Assembly: GCF_003001935.1 (NCBI RefSeq) | Contig: NZ_PVNG01000017.1 | Location: 186,001-250,000 of the forward strand | DNA: 64,000 bases | Source: Nonomuraea fuscirosea | Lineage (GTDB): Bacteria > Actinomycetota > Actinomycetes > Streptosporangiales > Streptosporangiaceae | Direction: 5' to 3' | In this document: piece by piece, positions 17,064-26,319 of the stretch | How the letters are laid out: every line of letters begins with the position of its first letter | How positions within the stretch are numbered: the first letter of the stretch is position 1 | Notes under the pieces: model-generated | What the model was told of the DNA's origin: nothing | Seen by the model: the letters and a program-made list of their open reading frames with translations, nothing else | Databases searched by the model: none | Position numbers and translations under genes: made by a program

Positions 17064-18299
17064 TCAGGAACGGCCGTGCCGGAGCGGTGTCATCTGCGGG
17101 ACGACGGCGGCGAAGACGAGCAGACCGGCTACGGTCAGCGCCACCCCGGCCCAGGCCGTCGAGAGGGTGCCCAGGCCCACGGCCAGGGTGATCGAGCCGC
17201 CGACGGCGCCCAGCGCGTTGGCCAGATTGAGCGACGCGAGGTTGAGGGCGCCCATCAGGGTGGGGGCCTCGGGGGCGTACGTGGTGAGCAGCACCTGGAT
17301 CGTGGGGATGGCGAGCATCATGGTCGCCCCGACGCCGAACAGCGCGGGCATGAGCACCCAGACCGTCCCACCCGCTATGACGATCACGAGCAGGAACACC
17401 AGGACGCTGGAGTAGCCGATCACGAGGCCCCGGTAGGGGTAGCGGTCGGCGAGGCGCCCACCGGCCTGGTTGCCCGCCGCCATGCCGAGGCCGAACACCG
17501 CCAGAGCGATGGGGATGAGCGAGTCGTCGGCCATCGCCGCGTCCGTGATGTACGGCCCGATGAAGGTGTAGACGGCGAAGATGCTCGAGATGCCGAGGGC
17601 GGCGACGACCATGATCACCCAGACCATGGGGCGGCGCAAGGCGCCCAGCTCATGGGAGAGAGGTCCCCCGTCGAGATCGGAAGTGGTCGGCACCCACAAC
17701 AGGATGGCCAGGCCGGCGAGCAATCCGATCCCGGTGACCACGCCGTACAGGGCCTGCCAGCCGGCCTGTTGCCCGACGAAGGTGCCGAGGGGTGAACCGA
17801 AGATCGTCGCGACCGTCAGACCGGCCATGACGGTCGCGAAGGCTCTTCCGCTCTTGCCCGGACCGTAGACGTAGGAGGCGACGACCGCGCCGGCGCCGAA
17901 GTAGGCACCTTGGACGGTGCCGGTGATGAAGCGGGCTCCGATGAGCATGCCGACGTTCGTCGACAGCGCCGACATCAGGTTGCCGAACAGGAACAGCACG
18001 ACGAGCCCGAGAAGCAGGTGCTTGCGGTTCAGCCGGGCGCCCGCGATCGTGATCACGGGGGATCCGATCATGACCCCGACCGCGTAGGCGGTCACGGCGT
18101 ACGTCGCCTGCGGGATGGAGATGCTCATGTCGGCGGCGAAGAGCTGGATGATGCCGTTGCTGCCGAACTCGCCCGTGCCGATGGCGAAGGTGCCGAGCGC
18201 GAGTGCGAGCAGGGTGAGTCTGGTGCTCCTGGTGGCGCACTCAGGCGTGTGGCGCTCCTCCTCGGCTTCGCACTGCGCTCGGTAGGCGCTGGTGAGCAC
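17064..18299 (-). CDS. MFS transporter, AraJ/YdhP-like (DHA1) exporter
   Basis: A 411-aa polytopic protein with about twelve hydrophobic helices. It opens with the family pattern LALGTFAIGTGEFGSNGIIQ and has the motif-A-like loop GRLADRYPYRGLV between the later helices. GTG at 18299 follows AAAGGAG by 5 nt. Relatives export sugars or drugs; the substrate here is unknown. Residues 1-27 are hydrophilic with two Cys, slightly longer than usual, so a later start is possible. No adjacent regulator is seen; MEKHLA lies upstream in the same orientation across 280 bases without a gene. Confidence 0.85.
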   Translation of the reverse strand: MLTSAYRAQCEAEEERHTPECATRSTRLTLLALALGTFAIGTGEFGSNGIIQLFAADMSISIPQATYAVTAYAVGVMIGSPVITIAGARLNRKHLLLGLVVLFLFGNLMSALSTNVGMLIGARFITGTVQGAYFGAGAVVASYVYGPGKSGRAFATVMAGLTVATIFGSPLGTFVGQQAGWQALYGVVTGIGLLAGLAILLWVPTTSDLDGGPLSHELGALRRPMVWVIMVVAALGISSIFAVYTFIGPYITDAAMADDSLIPIALAVFGLGMAAGNQAGGRLADRYPYRGLVIGYSSVLVFLLVIVIAGGTVWVLMPALFGVGATMMLAIPTIQVLLTTYAPEAPTLMGALNLASLNLANALGAVGGSITLAVGLGTLSTAWAGVALTVAGLLVFAAVVPQMTPLRHGRS

Positions 18300-18579
18300 G
18301 AGCACTCCTTTCGGTGCCGCCGGGGGCGGCCGGTGTTGCTGCGGTGGGGAAGGCACGTGGATCTGCAGGCCCACGAGGCTACGGAGGCCGAGTTGACGAA
18401 GAGTGAAGCCGCTGTGAATCCGGCTCTCGCCTCTGGGCAGCCCCGCCTCGTACGGGCGCGCGGTCGGAGCGGGGGACCGGCGCGCCCACGCCCCGCGCGG
18501 CGTACATGCTCGCGAACATGTTCTCGGCCAGCGCCGCCGGCTCGCCGTCGAGCCTGGTCTCAGGAGTCCGGCCGGGTCA

Positions 18580-19008
18580 TCAGGCGTCACGCCAGCGGGG
18601 GAAGACGGCCGCCTGCCCGACGAGCGCGCCATCTTCCACCAGGTTCCACATCGTGACGTCCTCGATCCAGAACCGGCGGCCGGACTTGGCGATGCGCTGT
18701 CCGCGGTAGCCGGTCGCGTAGTTCTTCTCGTGCACGGCGTCCAGGAGCCGCTGCCGGTCCTCGCGCCGGTCCGGCTCCGCCGAGAACCGGGACGGAAGGC
18801 CGACGAACTCGGCCCAGTCGTACTCGAAGCACCGTTGGGCGGTGACGTTGGCGTAGGTGAAGCGGGGATCGTCCGCCCCGTCATGGGCCAGGACGCCGAA
18901 GGGCGCGTCCTCGTACAACCAGCGTGCGGTGGCGCCGGGGCCTGCGAGCGGGGTGCCGACGAAGCGCAGATGGCAGTCCGCGAGCAGGGAGAAAAAGTGG
19001 TGATCCAC
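18580..19008 (-). CDS. MEKHLA-domain (PAS-like) protein
   Basis: A 142-aa protein covering the whole MEKHLA domain: GATARWLYEDAPFGVLAHDG, FTYANVTAQRCFEYDWAEF, GLPSRFSAEPDRREDRQRLL and the end W-x-x-V-E-D-G-x-x-x-G-Q-A-A. MEKHLA is a PAS-related module usually found alone or with regulators; the ligand is not known. GTG at 19008 is taken as the start, with only a weak ribosome site. It lies 84 nt downstream of the PepSY gene in the same direction and may be co-transcribed. Confidence 0.8.
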   Translation of the reverse strand: MDHHFFSLLADCHLRFVGTPLAGPGATARWLYEDAPFGVLAHDGADDPRFTYANVTAQRCFEYDWAEFVGLPSRFSAEPDRREDRQRLLDAVHEKNYATGYRGQRIAKSGRRFWIEDVTMWNLVEDGALVGQAAVFPRWRDA

Positions 19009-19091
19009 GTCGAAACCGTTCTATGTCGATGTTTCCCGCATGAGCAGGAGCTCCACCGGCCCGGAGCCGCGAGGGCGCGTCGTCCGTCTCG

Positions 19092-20480
19092 TCAGGCAGC
19101 CTTGGCGCGTCTTCCCCGGAGGATGTCGAGGATGAGGAACGCGGCGAGGGAGATGCCCATCAGGGGCAGGAAGACGCTGACGATCACGGTCAGGAGCGCC
19201 AGGGGAGTCAGGGTGATCCAGTGCGGGCGGCGCCATCCGCCGCGCGGGGGAGGCATGGGGAGGCCGCCGCGCGGTCGTCGCCGCCACCACATACGGTATC
19301 CGAGCACGATGAGTGTCATGAGGCCGGCCGCGAGTGCCATGAGCAGGAGCTGGCCGGGCAGACCGAACAGCAGCCCCATGTGGGCGTCGATACCCCAGCG
19401 GGTCAGCTTGGCGGCCAGCGGGTAGTCGGCGAAGGGCAGGCGCGCGGTCACTTGGCCGGTGGCGGAGTCGATCGCTATCTGGTCCAGGTGCACGGGCCAC
19501 TGTTTGTCGATCTGGCTGACCAGATAAGGACCGCCGGCCGCGGCAGGCCAGGCGATCTCCAGCGGTCCGGACAGCCGCGCGCGCGTGGCCGTTTCCGCGA
19601 CGTGATCCACGCCGATCGCGGGGGCCGACGGGAGGTGGCCCCCTGGGTGGTGGGCGGCGTGCTCCCCGGAAGCGGTGGAGATCGCCGGGGTCTGCCAGCC
19701 GAGAGCGGCGCGTACGGCGCCGACGTTCGCTCCGGCGTAGGTCGACCAGGTCAGGCCGGTGGCCGACAGCAGCAACAGGCCCAGCACGGTCCACACGCCG
19801 ATGCTGCCGTGCCAGGAAAGGACGCGCCGGGCACCGCTGGTGCGGCGCTCGGGAAGAATCACCTGGCGGCGACGACGCCGCCACCTGGTGAGCCACAGCA
19901 GCAGGCCGCCCAGTGCCACGACCCAGAGCCAGCTCGCCGCCAGTTCGCTGTAGAGGCGTCCGGGCTCGCCGAGGTGCAGGTGGCGGTGCAGAGCGGAGAT
20001 CCAGGCCCGTACGGGAAGCGCGCCGGAGCTACCGTAGCTGTGCAGCGTCCCGCGGATGCGCGCGGTGTAGGGATCGACGAAGACGGCCGATTTGGTGCCG
20101 GCCGGCAGGCCGGGGGCGTCGAACAGGACCCGGGTGGTGCGGCCCGCTTCGGCGGCCGGTTGCACGGCGCTGACCTTGCCACGGGGCTGAGCCGCTTGCG
20201 CGGCCGCGACCTGCTGGGACAGGGGCAGCGGCGTTCGCCCGACCGGCGCGGTCAGTTCGTCCGCATAGACGACCTTCTCGATCTGGAGGGAGGCGGCGTA
20301 CAGAAAGCCGGTGAGGGCGGCGATCAGCAGGAAGGGCGCGACGAGCAATCCAGCGTAGAAGTGCAGCCGCAGCACCAGCGGACGCAGGTCCGTCCAGGCC
20401 GGTCCACCCGTCTGTGGCGATGCCGGTCGCGGCGCGTCGGCCGTCCCCGGCGGGGACGACATGCCGGCAGGGGAAGTCAT
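19092..20480 (-). CDS. PepSY-associated transmembrane (PiuB/iron-uptake-type) protein
   Basis: A 462-aa membrane protein with four main hydrophobic helices: LRLHFYAGLLVAPFLLIAAL near residue 37, WLWVVALGGLLLWL, VLGLLLLSATGLTWS and LLLMALAAGLMTLIVLGYRM. Large outside loops carry PepSY-like segments (FVDPYTARIRGTL, IDSATGQVTARLPF) and membrane-face histidines (ALHRHLHLGE, GIDAHMGLLFG). Family members occur beside ferric-siderophore or copper uptake genes. An internal His-rich stretch (GEHAAHHPGGH) is compatible with metal binding. The start at 20480 has a GAGAA site. Upstream is a CHRD gene. Confidence 0.85.
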   Translation of the reverse strand: MTSPAGMSSPPGTADAPRPASPQTGGPAWTDLRPLVLRLHFYAGLLVAPFLLIAALTGFLYAASLQIEKVVYADELTAPVGRTPLPLSQQVAAAQAAQPRGKVSAVQPAAEAGRTTRVLFDAPGLPAGTKSAVFVDPYTARIRGTLHSYGSSGALPVRAWISALHRHLHLGEPGRLYSELAASWLWVVALGGLLLWLTRWRRRRRQVILPERRTSGARRVLSWHGSIGVWTVLGLLLLSATGLTWSTYAGANVGAVRAALGWQTPAISTASGEHAAHHPGGHLPSAPAIGVDHVAETATRARLSGPLEIAWPAAAGGPYLVSQIDKQWPVHLDQIAIDSATGQVTARLPFADYPLAAKLTRWGIDAHMGLLFGLPGQLLLMALAAGLMTLIVLGYRMWWRRRPRGGLPMPPPRGGWRRPHWITLTPLALLTVIVSVFLPLMGISLAAFLILDILRGRRAKAA

Positions 20481-20600
20481 GAAGCGGTTCTCCGTTTGAC
20501 TCGGACGCACGTATGGGCACGTGCGCGACGAAGGCGCGCGGCGGATGGCCCGGCCGGGCATGCCGTCGTCGGTGTGGCATGCCCGGCAGGGGTGGGTGGT

Positions 20601-21182
20601 CTACCAGCGGTTGCCGGTGTGGAGCTGGCCGCGTACGGCGCCGTCGGGGAACTGGGCGGTGTGGAGGTTGGCGTACCACTTCTTGGGGTTGGCCTTGATG
20701 TCGCGCAGGAGGCTGCTCTTGACCCGTACCGAGCCGGAGGCGGTGTTGCCGCGCAGGCGGCTGTTGGACAGCAGGTCGATCACCACCGGGCCGTTCACGC
20801 CCGCCTTGCCGCGGTGGATGTGCAGGGCCGTCGGCCTGCCGGTGTTACGCCACTGCACGAAGAAGTAGAACCGGTCTCCGCTGATCCGGAACTTGGCCGC
20901 GGCCACACCGTTCGGATCGTTGACCTTCTTGCCCCGCTCCGGCACCTCGTTCCTGCCGAACAGCGTGGCGGAGAAGTAGTACTTCCTGAACGAGGCGACC
21001 GAGTGGGTGCCGGCCGAGGAGGAGGTGGCCGTAACCGCCTGGGCGGTCTGGGGAGCGGCGGCCGCGGGTGCGGCGATCATCGTGCCGAGAGCCAGTGCGG
21101 CGACGGCTCCCGCCGACACCGCGCCAGCGACCTTGCGGCCTCTCGACATCCGCTCGCTGCTCACCGGCTTAAACGTGTTCAT
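20601..21182 (-). CDS. secreted single-CHRD-domain protein
   Basis: A 193-aa exported protein. Two adjacent ATGs (21185, 21182) follow AGGAAAGG; the second has better spacing. After a Tat/Sec-like signal (SRGRKVAGAVSAGAVAALAL, cleavage near AAA/APQ) comes one CHRD domain: YYFSATLFGRNEVPERGKKV, TALHIHRGKAGVNGPVVIDL and WYANLHTAQFPDGAVRGQL. The HIHRG and NLHT motifs match both repeats of the larger CHRD protein at 3181-4464. It lies 120 nt upstream of the PepSY gene in the same orientation, so the two are probably one transcript. Confidence 0.85.
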   Translation of the reverse strand: MNTFKPVSSERMSRGRKVAGAVSAGAVAALALGTMIAAPAAAAPQTAQAVTATSSSAGTHSVASFRKYYFSATLFGRNEVPERGKKVNDPNGVAAAKFRISGDRFYFFVQWRNTGRPTALHIHRGKAGVNGPVVIDLLSNSRLRGNTASGSVRVKSSLLRDIKANPKKWYANLHTAQFPDGAVRGQLHTGNRW

Positions 21183-21630
21183 CATAACCCTTTCCTGACT
21201 GCCCTCGGATCTGGTTGTTACTCAGGACAGTAGAAAGGACACTAGTGGGATTTCTGTGCATAAATTCACGTAAGGCGTGTGATGAATGCCACATCCATCT
21301 TCGATCGCTTCAAACCCGCAGTTCAGATGCATGATCGCAATGATCGAATGCACTGCTGATCAAACGGCCGAGCATCGACGATCTTTGTTCGCGTCATTCT
21401 CCCGGCGCTCCGGAAAAACCCCTTACCGATGTCAGGAAATTTTATTTCCCTATTTCTCGGACGCCTGTCCTGAGGTCACTCCCACAACGGAATGTCTTTC
21501 CGTGTCCGCGGGAGTTCCCTGCTTGCGGGCGCCGGCGAGCCATGGTTCCGAGCACCCGCCACCCTGAAGTGACTTCAGCTCACATGTCCGCGTCACGGGC
21601 AAGGCCGCTCCTGGCGGTGGCCCGAAGCGG
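21183..21630. other. 448-base intergenic stretch
   Basis: This separates the CHRD start from the end of the SARP-type gene. No reading frame is convincing. It is AT-richer than its flanks near 21190-21480 and should hold the CHRD promoter. Confidence 0.5.
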
Positions 21631-24600
21631 TCAACGGGCAGGCGGCTCGTCCCCGAGCTCCGCCAGGAACAGCTCGGCGCGGCGGGCGAACAGGTGGGCC
21701 TCACGCTCGGCGGACAGCGCGCGGGCTCTTTCGGCGGTGGCCCGGACGAGCGCGACGGGCTTGCCGAGCGCCTGCTGCACTCTCGCGCGCAGGAGCAGGA
21801 GCAGACCTTCCGGATAGCGCTGGCCGTAGGTGTCGAGGCAGTGGTCGGCCAGGTCAAGGGCCGCGGCCGCCTCCGCGAGCGCTCCGGCTGCCAGCCACAT
21901 CTCGCCCAGCAACCCGTGCCAGGTGGCGACGCACGAACGTGGCGGGTCGAGCAGGAGCGCGCCGATGAGCCGCTCGGCCTCCGCGGCCGCTCCAGCCGGG
22001 TCCCGGCCGGTCACGGCCAGTGCCCAGCACCGGGCCAGCCGCTGGTAGGTGCCGAGAAAGACGAAGGAGAAGCCGGGATCCACGGCGATCCCCCGATCAG
22101 CCGCGCGCAACGCCCACTCCGGGTCGCCGACGATCACCGCGGTCCGCACGGCGATGGCGGACCAGATCGTGACCGCGTAGGGCTCCTCACCCGCGTCGGC
22201 CTCCAGGGTGTCGAACAGCGCCCGTGCCGCGTCGATCTCACCGTGCAGCGCGGAGATCTCCGCGAGCATGCCGGCCATGAGCAACTGCAGGTCGTGGCGG
22301 ACCTGGTTGTCCTCACGCCGGGCCAGGTCGCGGAGCATGACGCGATTGGCTTCGGTCAGCAGGCGGAAGGACTCGCCGGCATTGCCCAGGTCCCACTGGT
22401 GCAGCCCCCAGGCCTCCAGACCGTACGCGTACACGATCGGATTGCTGGAGGCTCTGCCCTGGTCGAGCAGCCGCCGCGCCAGTGGGCCGCTGCGATCGAG
22501 CTCGATGCCCTGCTGGTGCACCACCCAGCGGGAGAACAGGAAGTCGGTGGCCTCGACCTCCTGGCCGAGGTCACGGGCCAGTTGCTCGGCCCGTTCCAGC
22601 AGTTCGGGGACGAGGTTGCCGTACATCGAACTCATTCCGAGAACCGCGGTGAGCTGCGACAGCGCGGCCAGTTCCACCTCCGCCAGACCCGCCGTCCGCG
22701 CGACCTCCACGGCTTGACGCAGGTGCCGCTCGGCGGCCTGGAACGCGGACTTGGACGCCGCACGGCGACCGGCGCGCACCATGGCGTGCGCGGTCCGCGC
22801 GGAGTCCGCCAGCGGGCCGGCGGCCCAGAGGTGGAAGGCGAGCCGCTCGGCGACGGACTCACCCTCCGCGTCGAAGTGCTCCAGGGCGTCGGCGACGCTC
22901 AGATGCAAGCTGGGCGTCCGCCACAGCGGCGTGGTCTCGGCGACCGACTCGCGGACCAGGTCATGCGTGAAGCGGAACGCGTACGGGTTGTCGGCGGCCG
23001 GGCCGAGCAGGCCCAGCGCTTCCAAGGGTTCGAGCCGGTCGAGACAGGTCGGGAGGTCGAGGCCGGTCGCGCGAGCGAGCAGGGCGAGGCTGACATCGCG
23101 GCCGATGAGCGCGGCGACCTGGAGCAGGCGCTGAGTGCCCTCGTCGAGGCCGGCCATCCGGTCGCGGACGACGTCACGCACCGTCGACGGCACGCCCGCC
23201 CTGGCCACGGCGTCCTGCGTGAGCACGCCTCCGTCAGCGAGCAGCCGCGACAGTTCCCGGACGAAGAACGGGTTGCCCGCGGTTCGGGCGTGGATGCTGC
23301 GTGTGACATCGGGGGCGGGGAACTGACTGGTCTCGCCGCGGACGACCTCGGCCACCTCGGCGGGGCTGAGCGGGCCGAGGTGGATGCGGCGATGGCCGGG
23401 GGCCCGGCTCGCGGCGGCGAGCAGGCGCGACAACTGGGTGCCGGGCGCGGGCGCGTGATCGCGGAGCGCGCCGATGAGGGCGATGCGGTCTGGTAGCCGG
23501 GTCGCCAGATGGCTGAAAAGCCGCAACGACGCGACGTCGGCCCACTGGAGGTCGTCGAACAGGAGCAGGGCCGGCCGCAGCGCCGAGGCCGCCCCGACGG
23601 CGGCCACGACTCGTTCGAACTGGCGGAACTGGGCGCCGCTGTCCGGCATCGCCGGTGCGGCGGAGCCGTCGCCGTGCGGGTCGACGAGGCGGCTGAGTTC
23701 GGTGGCGAGCCACTTGTCCCGCGCGGCGGCGGGCAGCGCGTTCAGGACCGTGCCGACCGCCTGCACCCACGGCCACATCGACGGCGTCCCGTCGCCTTCC
23801 AGGCAGCGACCCCACACGACGAGCGCGCCACGCGCCTCCGCCTCGGCCGCGATCTCCTCCAGCAGGCGGGTCTTGCCCACCCCCGGCTCGCCGTCCACGA
23901 CGACGAGCCCGCTGCCACCGGCGAGCGCCGATTCGGTCGCGCGCCGCAGCACCGCGAGTTCCTCGGTCCGGCCGACCAGACCCGTGGCGGGCTGCGTCCC
24001 GGGGGCCGCAGCCGGCTGCCAGGACGCCGGCGGTCGTCCGGCAGGCTGCCCGTCGGTCATGCGGACGGACTCAGGCGCCACGGTCTCGTTCAGTACGTGC
24101 TGGTGGGCGGTCCGCAGTGCCGGGCCGGGATCGATGCCGAGCTCCTCGGCCAGGCGGTTACGGACCGTCTGGTACAGCGACAACGCCTGCGCCTGCTGCC
24201 CGGCGGCGCCCAGGGTGGAGATGAGGCTCGCGTGCACGGGCTCGTGCAACGGCGACATCGAGGCGGCCAGCTGCAACGGCGCCAGCACGCGTTCGGGCCG
24301 GCCCAGCGACACCGCCAGCTCCGCCGCCGCCGTACAGGTGGACAGGAACTCGCTGTCGAGCCCGGCGAAGATCGGCATGGCGGCGGGCCCGTAGGCCAGT
24401 CCCTCGCCCGCGGAGCCCTGCCACAGCCCCAGGGCCTCCACATAGCAGTCGAATGCCGCCTCTCGCCGCTGCTCCGTGAGGGCAGCCTCGCCGGCGTGGG
24501 CGCGCTCGCGGAAAACGGTCAGGTCGAGCATGCCGGTTCCGGCCACGAAGAGATAGCCGTTGTTCCGGCGCCGCAGATAGGAGCCGGTCCCGCGGATCGG

Positions 24601-24894
24601 CAGGGTGGGCTCCAGCAGCCGCCGCAACGCGCCCACGTACTTGTGGATGACGTTGACGGCGCTGGCCGGAGCGTCGTCGTCCCAGATCAGATCGACCAGC
24701 TCGCCCATGCTGACCAGCCGCCCCTCCCGGGCCAGCAGCAACGCGAGCAGGTAAGCCTGCTGGCGGGGGCCCGCGTCCAGTTCCACGCCGTCACGCCAGA
24801 GCCGCAACGGGCCGAGAATCTGCAGCCGCAGCAGGTTGCCGGATGCGGACCGAGCCGAACCGCCGGGCTGCGTCGGGTGGTCTCGCACAGCCAT
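21631..24894 (-). CDS. SARP-family regulator: winged helix-BTAD-AAA ATPase-TPR (AfsR-like)
   Basis: A 1087-aa regulator. OmpR-type winged helix about residues 20-115 (LRLQILGPLRLWRDG, NVIHKYVGALRRLLEP), bacterial transcriptional activation domain to about 268, AAA/NACHT-like ATPase with Walker A GEPGVGKT near 335 and Walker B-like LLLFDDLQWADV, then a long TPR region to the end. This is the AfsR/large-SARP layout used to activate secondary metabolism or global responses. ATG at 24894 is 10 nt after GGGGG; a TTG at 24903 is an alternative. A closely similar paralogue lies at 27260-30520. No biosynthetic cluster is visible nearby. Confidence 0.9.
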   Translation of the reverse strand: MAVRDHPTQPGGSARSASGNLLRLQILGPLRLWRDGVELDAGPRQQAYLLALLLAREGRLVSMGELVDLIWDDDAPASAVNVIHKYVGALRRLLEPTLPIRGTGSYLRRRNNGYLFVAGTGMLDLTVFRERAHAGEAALTEQRREAAFDCYVEALGLWQGSAGEGLAYGPAAMPIFAGLDSEFLSTCTAAAELAVSLGRPERVLAPLQLAASMSPLHEPVHASLISTLGAAGQQAQALSLYQTVRNRLAEELGIDPGPALRTAHQHVLNETVAPESVRMTDGQPAGRPPASWQPAAAPGTQPATGLVGRTEELAVLRRATESALAGGSGLVVVDGEPGVGKTRLLEEIAAEAEARGALVVWGRCLEGDGTPSMWPWVQAVGTVLNALPAAARDKWLATELSRLVDPHGDGSAAPAMPDSGAQFRQFERVVAAVGAASALRPALLLFDDLQWADVASLRLFSHLATRLPDRIALIGALRDHAPAPGTQLSRLLAAASRAPGHRRIHLGPLSPAEVAEVVRGETSQFPAPDVTRSIHARTAGNPFFVRELSRLLADGGVLTQDAVARAGVPSTVRDVVRDRMAGLDEGTQRLLQVAALIGRDVSLALLARATGLDLPTCLDRLEPLEALGLLGPAADNPYAFRFTHDLVRESVAETTPLWRTPSLHLSVADALEHFDAEGESVAERLAFHLWAAGPLADSARTAHAMVRAGRRAASKSAFQAAERHLRQAVEVARTAGLAEVELAALSQLTAVLGMSSMYGNLVPELLERAEQLARDLGQEVEATDFLFSRWVVHQQGIELDRSGPLARRLLDQGRASSNPIVYAYGLEAWGLHQWDLGNAGESFRLLTEANRVMLRDLARREDNQVRHDLQLLMAGMLAEISALHGEIDAARALFDTLEADAGEEPYAVTIWSAIAVRTAVIVGDPEWALRAADRGIAVDPGFSFVFLGTYQRLARCWALAVTGRDPAGAAAEAERLIGALLLDPPRSCVATWHGLLGEMWLAAGALAEAAAALDLADHCLDTYGQRYPEGLLLLLRARVQQALGKPVALVRATAERARALSAEREAHLFARRAELFLAELGDEPPAR

Positions 24895-25240
24895 GCCGGT
24901 CAACCCCCTGGATTGATGTGACAGCGGATCGACTGTGCGGGAGACGGTCGCACGTACCCAACCCTGCGCGGACGAGTTTACGGCCCGAAATCCTTTGAGG
25001 AAATCTGCCGCACCCCATTACCGGCAGGCCGATGCGCGAGGGTCCGGTAACGCAGCCCAAGCTGGACGGCCGCGATGGATCCGCAGGACCTGGCTCTTCG
25101 CAGAATCGAACTTCCGGCCTGATCGAAGCATCCTGATGCCGAGAAGACGGGCGGCCGCGCCGGATGCCTGGATCGTCCGTTCTCTGTGCCGACTGATTCG
25201 ACTGATTCGACTGGTTCGACTGGAAGCCAAGGTGGTGATC
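24895..25240. promoter_or_regulatory. divergent intergenic region between SARP regulator and ADH
   Basis: This 346-base stretch has no gene. It must hold both promoters and includes the 9-bp tandem repeats at 25193-25223, close to the ADH start. Confidence 0.5.
25193..25223 (+). repeat. 9-bp tandem repeats upstream of ADH
   Basis: CTGATTCGA, CTGATTCGA, CTGGTTCGA, then CTGG: 3.4 direct copies ending 17 nt before the ATG at 25241. SARP proteins bind short direct repeats; a link with the adjacent SARP gene is plausible but inferred. Confidence 0.6.
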
Positions 25241-26245
25241 ATGGCCGAGATGCTCGCAGCCCGGCTGCACATCCCCTCCCGCGAGATACGCATGGAGGAG
25301 GTGCCGGTGCCTGAGCCCGGCAGCGGTCAGGTCCGCGTCGAGGTGCGTGCGGCCGGCGTATGCCTGTCCGACGTGCACCTCACCGATGGAACCCTCACGC
25401 CCAGGCTGCTGAAGGGCGACGTGGTGACGCTCGGCCACGAGGTGTCCGGCGTCATCGACGCCCTCGGTGCGGGCGTGACCGGCTGGGCGGTGGGGGATCG
25501 GGTGGTGCTGCAGGCCGGTGAGGCCGACGGATCCGGCACCCGAGGCGTGGATTTCGACGGCGGCTACGCGGAGTACACCCTGGCCACCCCCCGCTCACTG
25601 GCGCCCATGCCCGCCGGCCTGCCGTTCGAGCAGGCCTGCATCATTCCTGACGCGGTCTCCACCCCCTGGGCGGCCATCAGCGCCACCGCGGCCGTCCGGC
25701 CCGGCGAGGCGGTGGCGGTCTGGGGCATCGGCGGGCTCGGCGCCCACGCGGTGCAGCTGCTGCGCCTCATCGGCGCGGCTCCGGTGATCGCCATCGACCC
25801 CCTCCCGGCGGCCAGGGCGCGCGGGATCAGCGCCGGCGCCGACGCCGTCCTCGACCCCGCCGACCCCCGGCTGCGCGAGATCGTCAGCACCATGACAGGC
25901 GGCCAGGGGCTGGATGCCGCCTTCGACTTCGCCGGCGTCGCCGCCGCTCGCGAGCAGGCCATGCTGCTTCTCGGCAAGGGCGGCCGGCTGATCGTGGTCG
26001 GCCTGGCCAACGGGCCGCTGACCGTGCCCAACGACATCGCACTGGCCTACTTCGGCCAATCCGTACGCGGCCACTACGGTTCCCACCCGGACCACCTGCA
26101 TCAGCTCATCGGTCTCAGCGTGCGCGGCCGGCTCGATCTGGCCGGGTCCATCAGCGACGTTCTGCCGCTGGCGGAGGCTCCGGTGGCCTTGGGCCGGCTG
26201 GCCCGTAAGGAGGGCGACCCGGTCCGTCTCATCCTGCGCCCCTGA
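25241..26245 (+). CDS. zinc-type alcohol dehydrogenase (MDR) without structural-zinc Cys cluster
   Basis: A 334-aa MDR enzyme. Catalytic-zinc motif AGVCLSDVHL and GHEVSGVIDALGAG are present. The loop after DRVVLQAGEADG lacks the four-Cys structural-zinc cluster. The Rossmann motif GIGGLG occurs near residue 165, and VGLANGPLTVP in the C-terminal part. ATG at 25241 follows AGGTGG by about 6 nt; the 9-bp tandem repeats lie just upstream. It is divergent from the first SARP gene, so regulation by it is likely. Substrate unknown. Confidence 0.88.
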   Translation: MAEMLAARLHIPSREIRMEEVPVPEPGSGQVRVEVRAAGVCLSDVHLTDGTLTPRLLKGDVVTLGHEVSGVIDALGAGVTGWAVGDRVVLQAGEADGSGTRGVDFDGGYAEYTLATPRSLAPMPAGLPFEQACIIPDAVSTPWAAISATAAVRPGEAVAVWGIGGLGAHAVQLLRLIGAAPVIAIDPLPAARARGISAGADAVLDPADPRLREIVSTMTGGQGLDAAFDFAGVAAAREQAMLLLGKGGRLIVVGLANGPLTVPNDIALAYFGQSVRGHYGSHPDHLHQLIGLSVRGRLDLAGSISDVLPLAEAPVALGRLARKEGDPVRLILRP

Positions 26246-26319
26246 TCACCGACAGCCGGGCCGGCGGGCTCGAAGCCGCTCGTGCTGGGGCCGAGCACGT
26301 CGTCCGGCCTCAGCACTGA

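Noticed and set aside
15357..17795. A plus-strand open frame of more than 800 codons across the IS and I36 region
   Set aside because: It lies opposite a transposase with clear DDE motifs; the translation is Gly/Arg/Asp-rich low-complexity without domains, as expected for antisense frames at about 70% GC.
19221..21233. A 670-codon plus-strand frame over the PepSY and CHRD genes
   Set aside because: Antisense to two genes with convincing domains and signals; the product has no recognisable fold.
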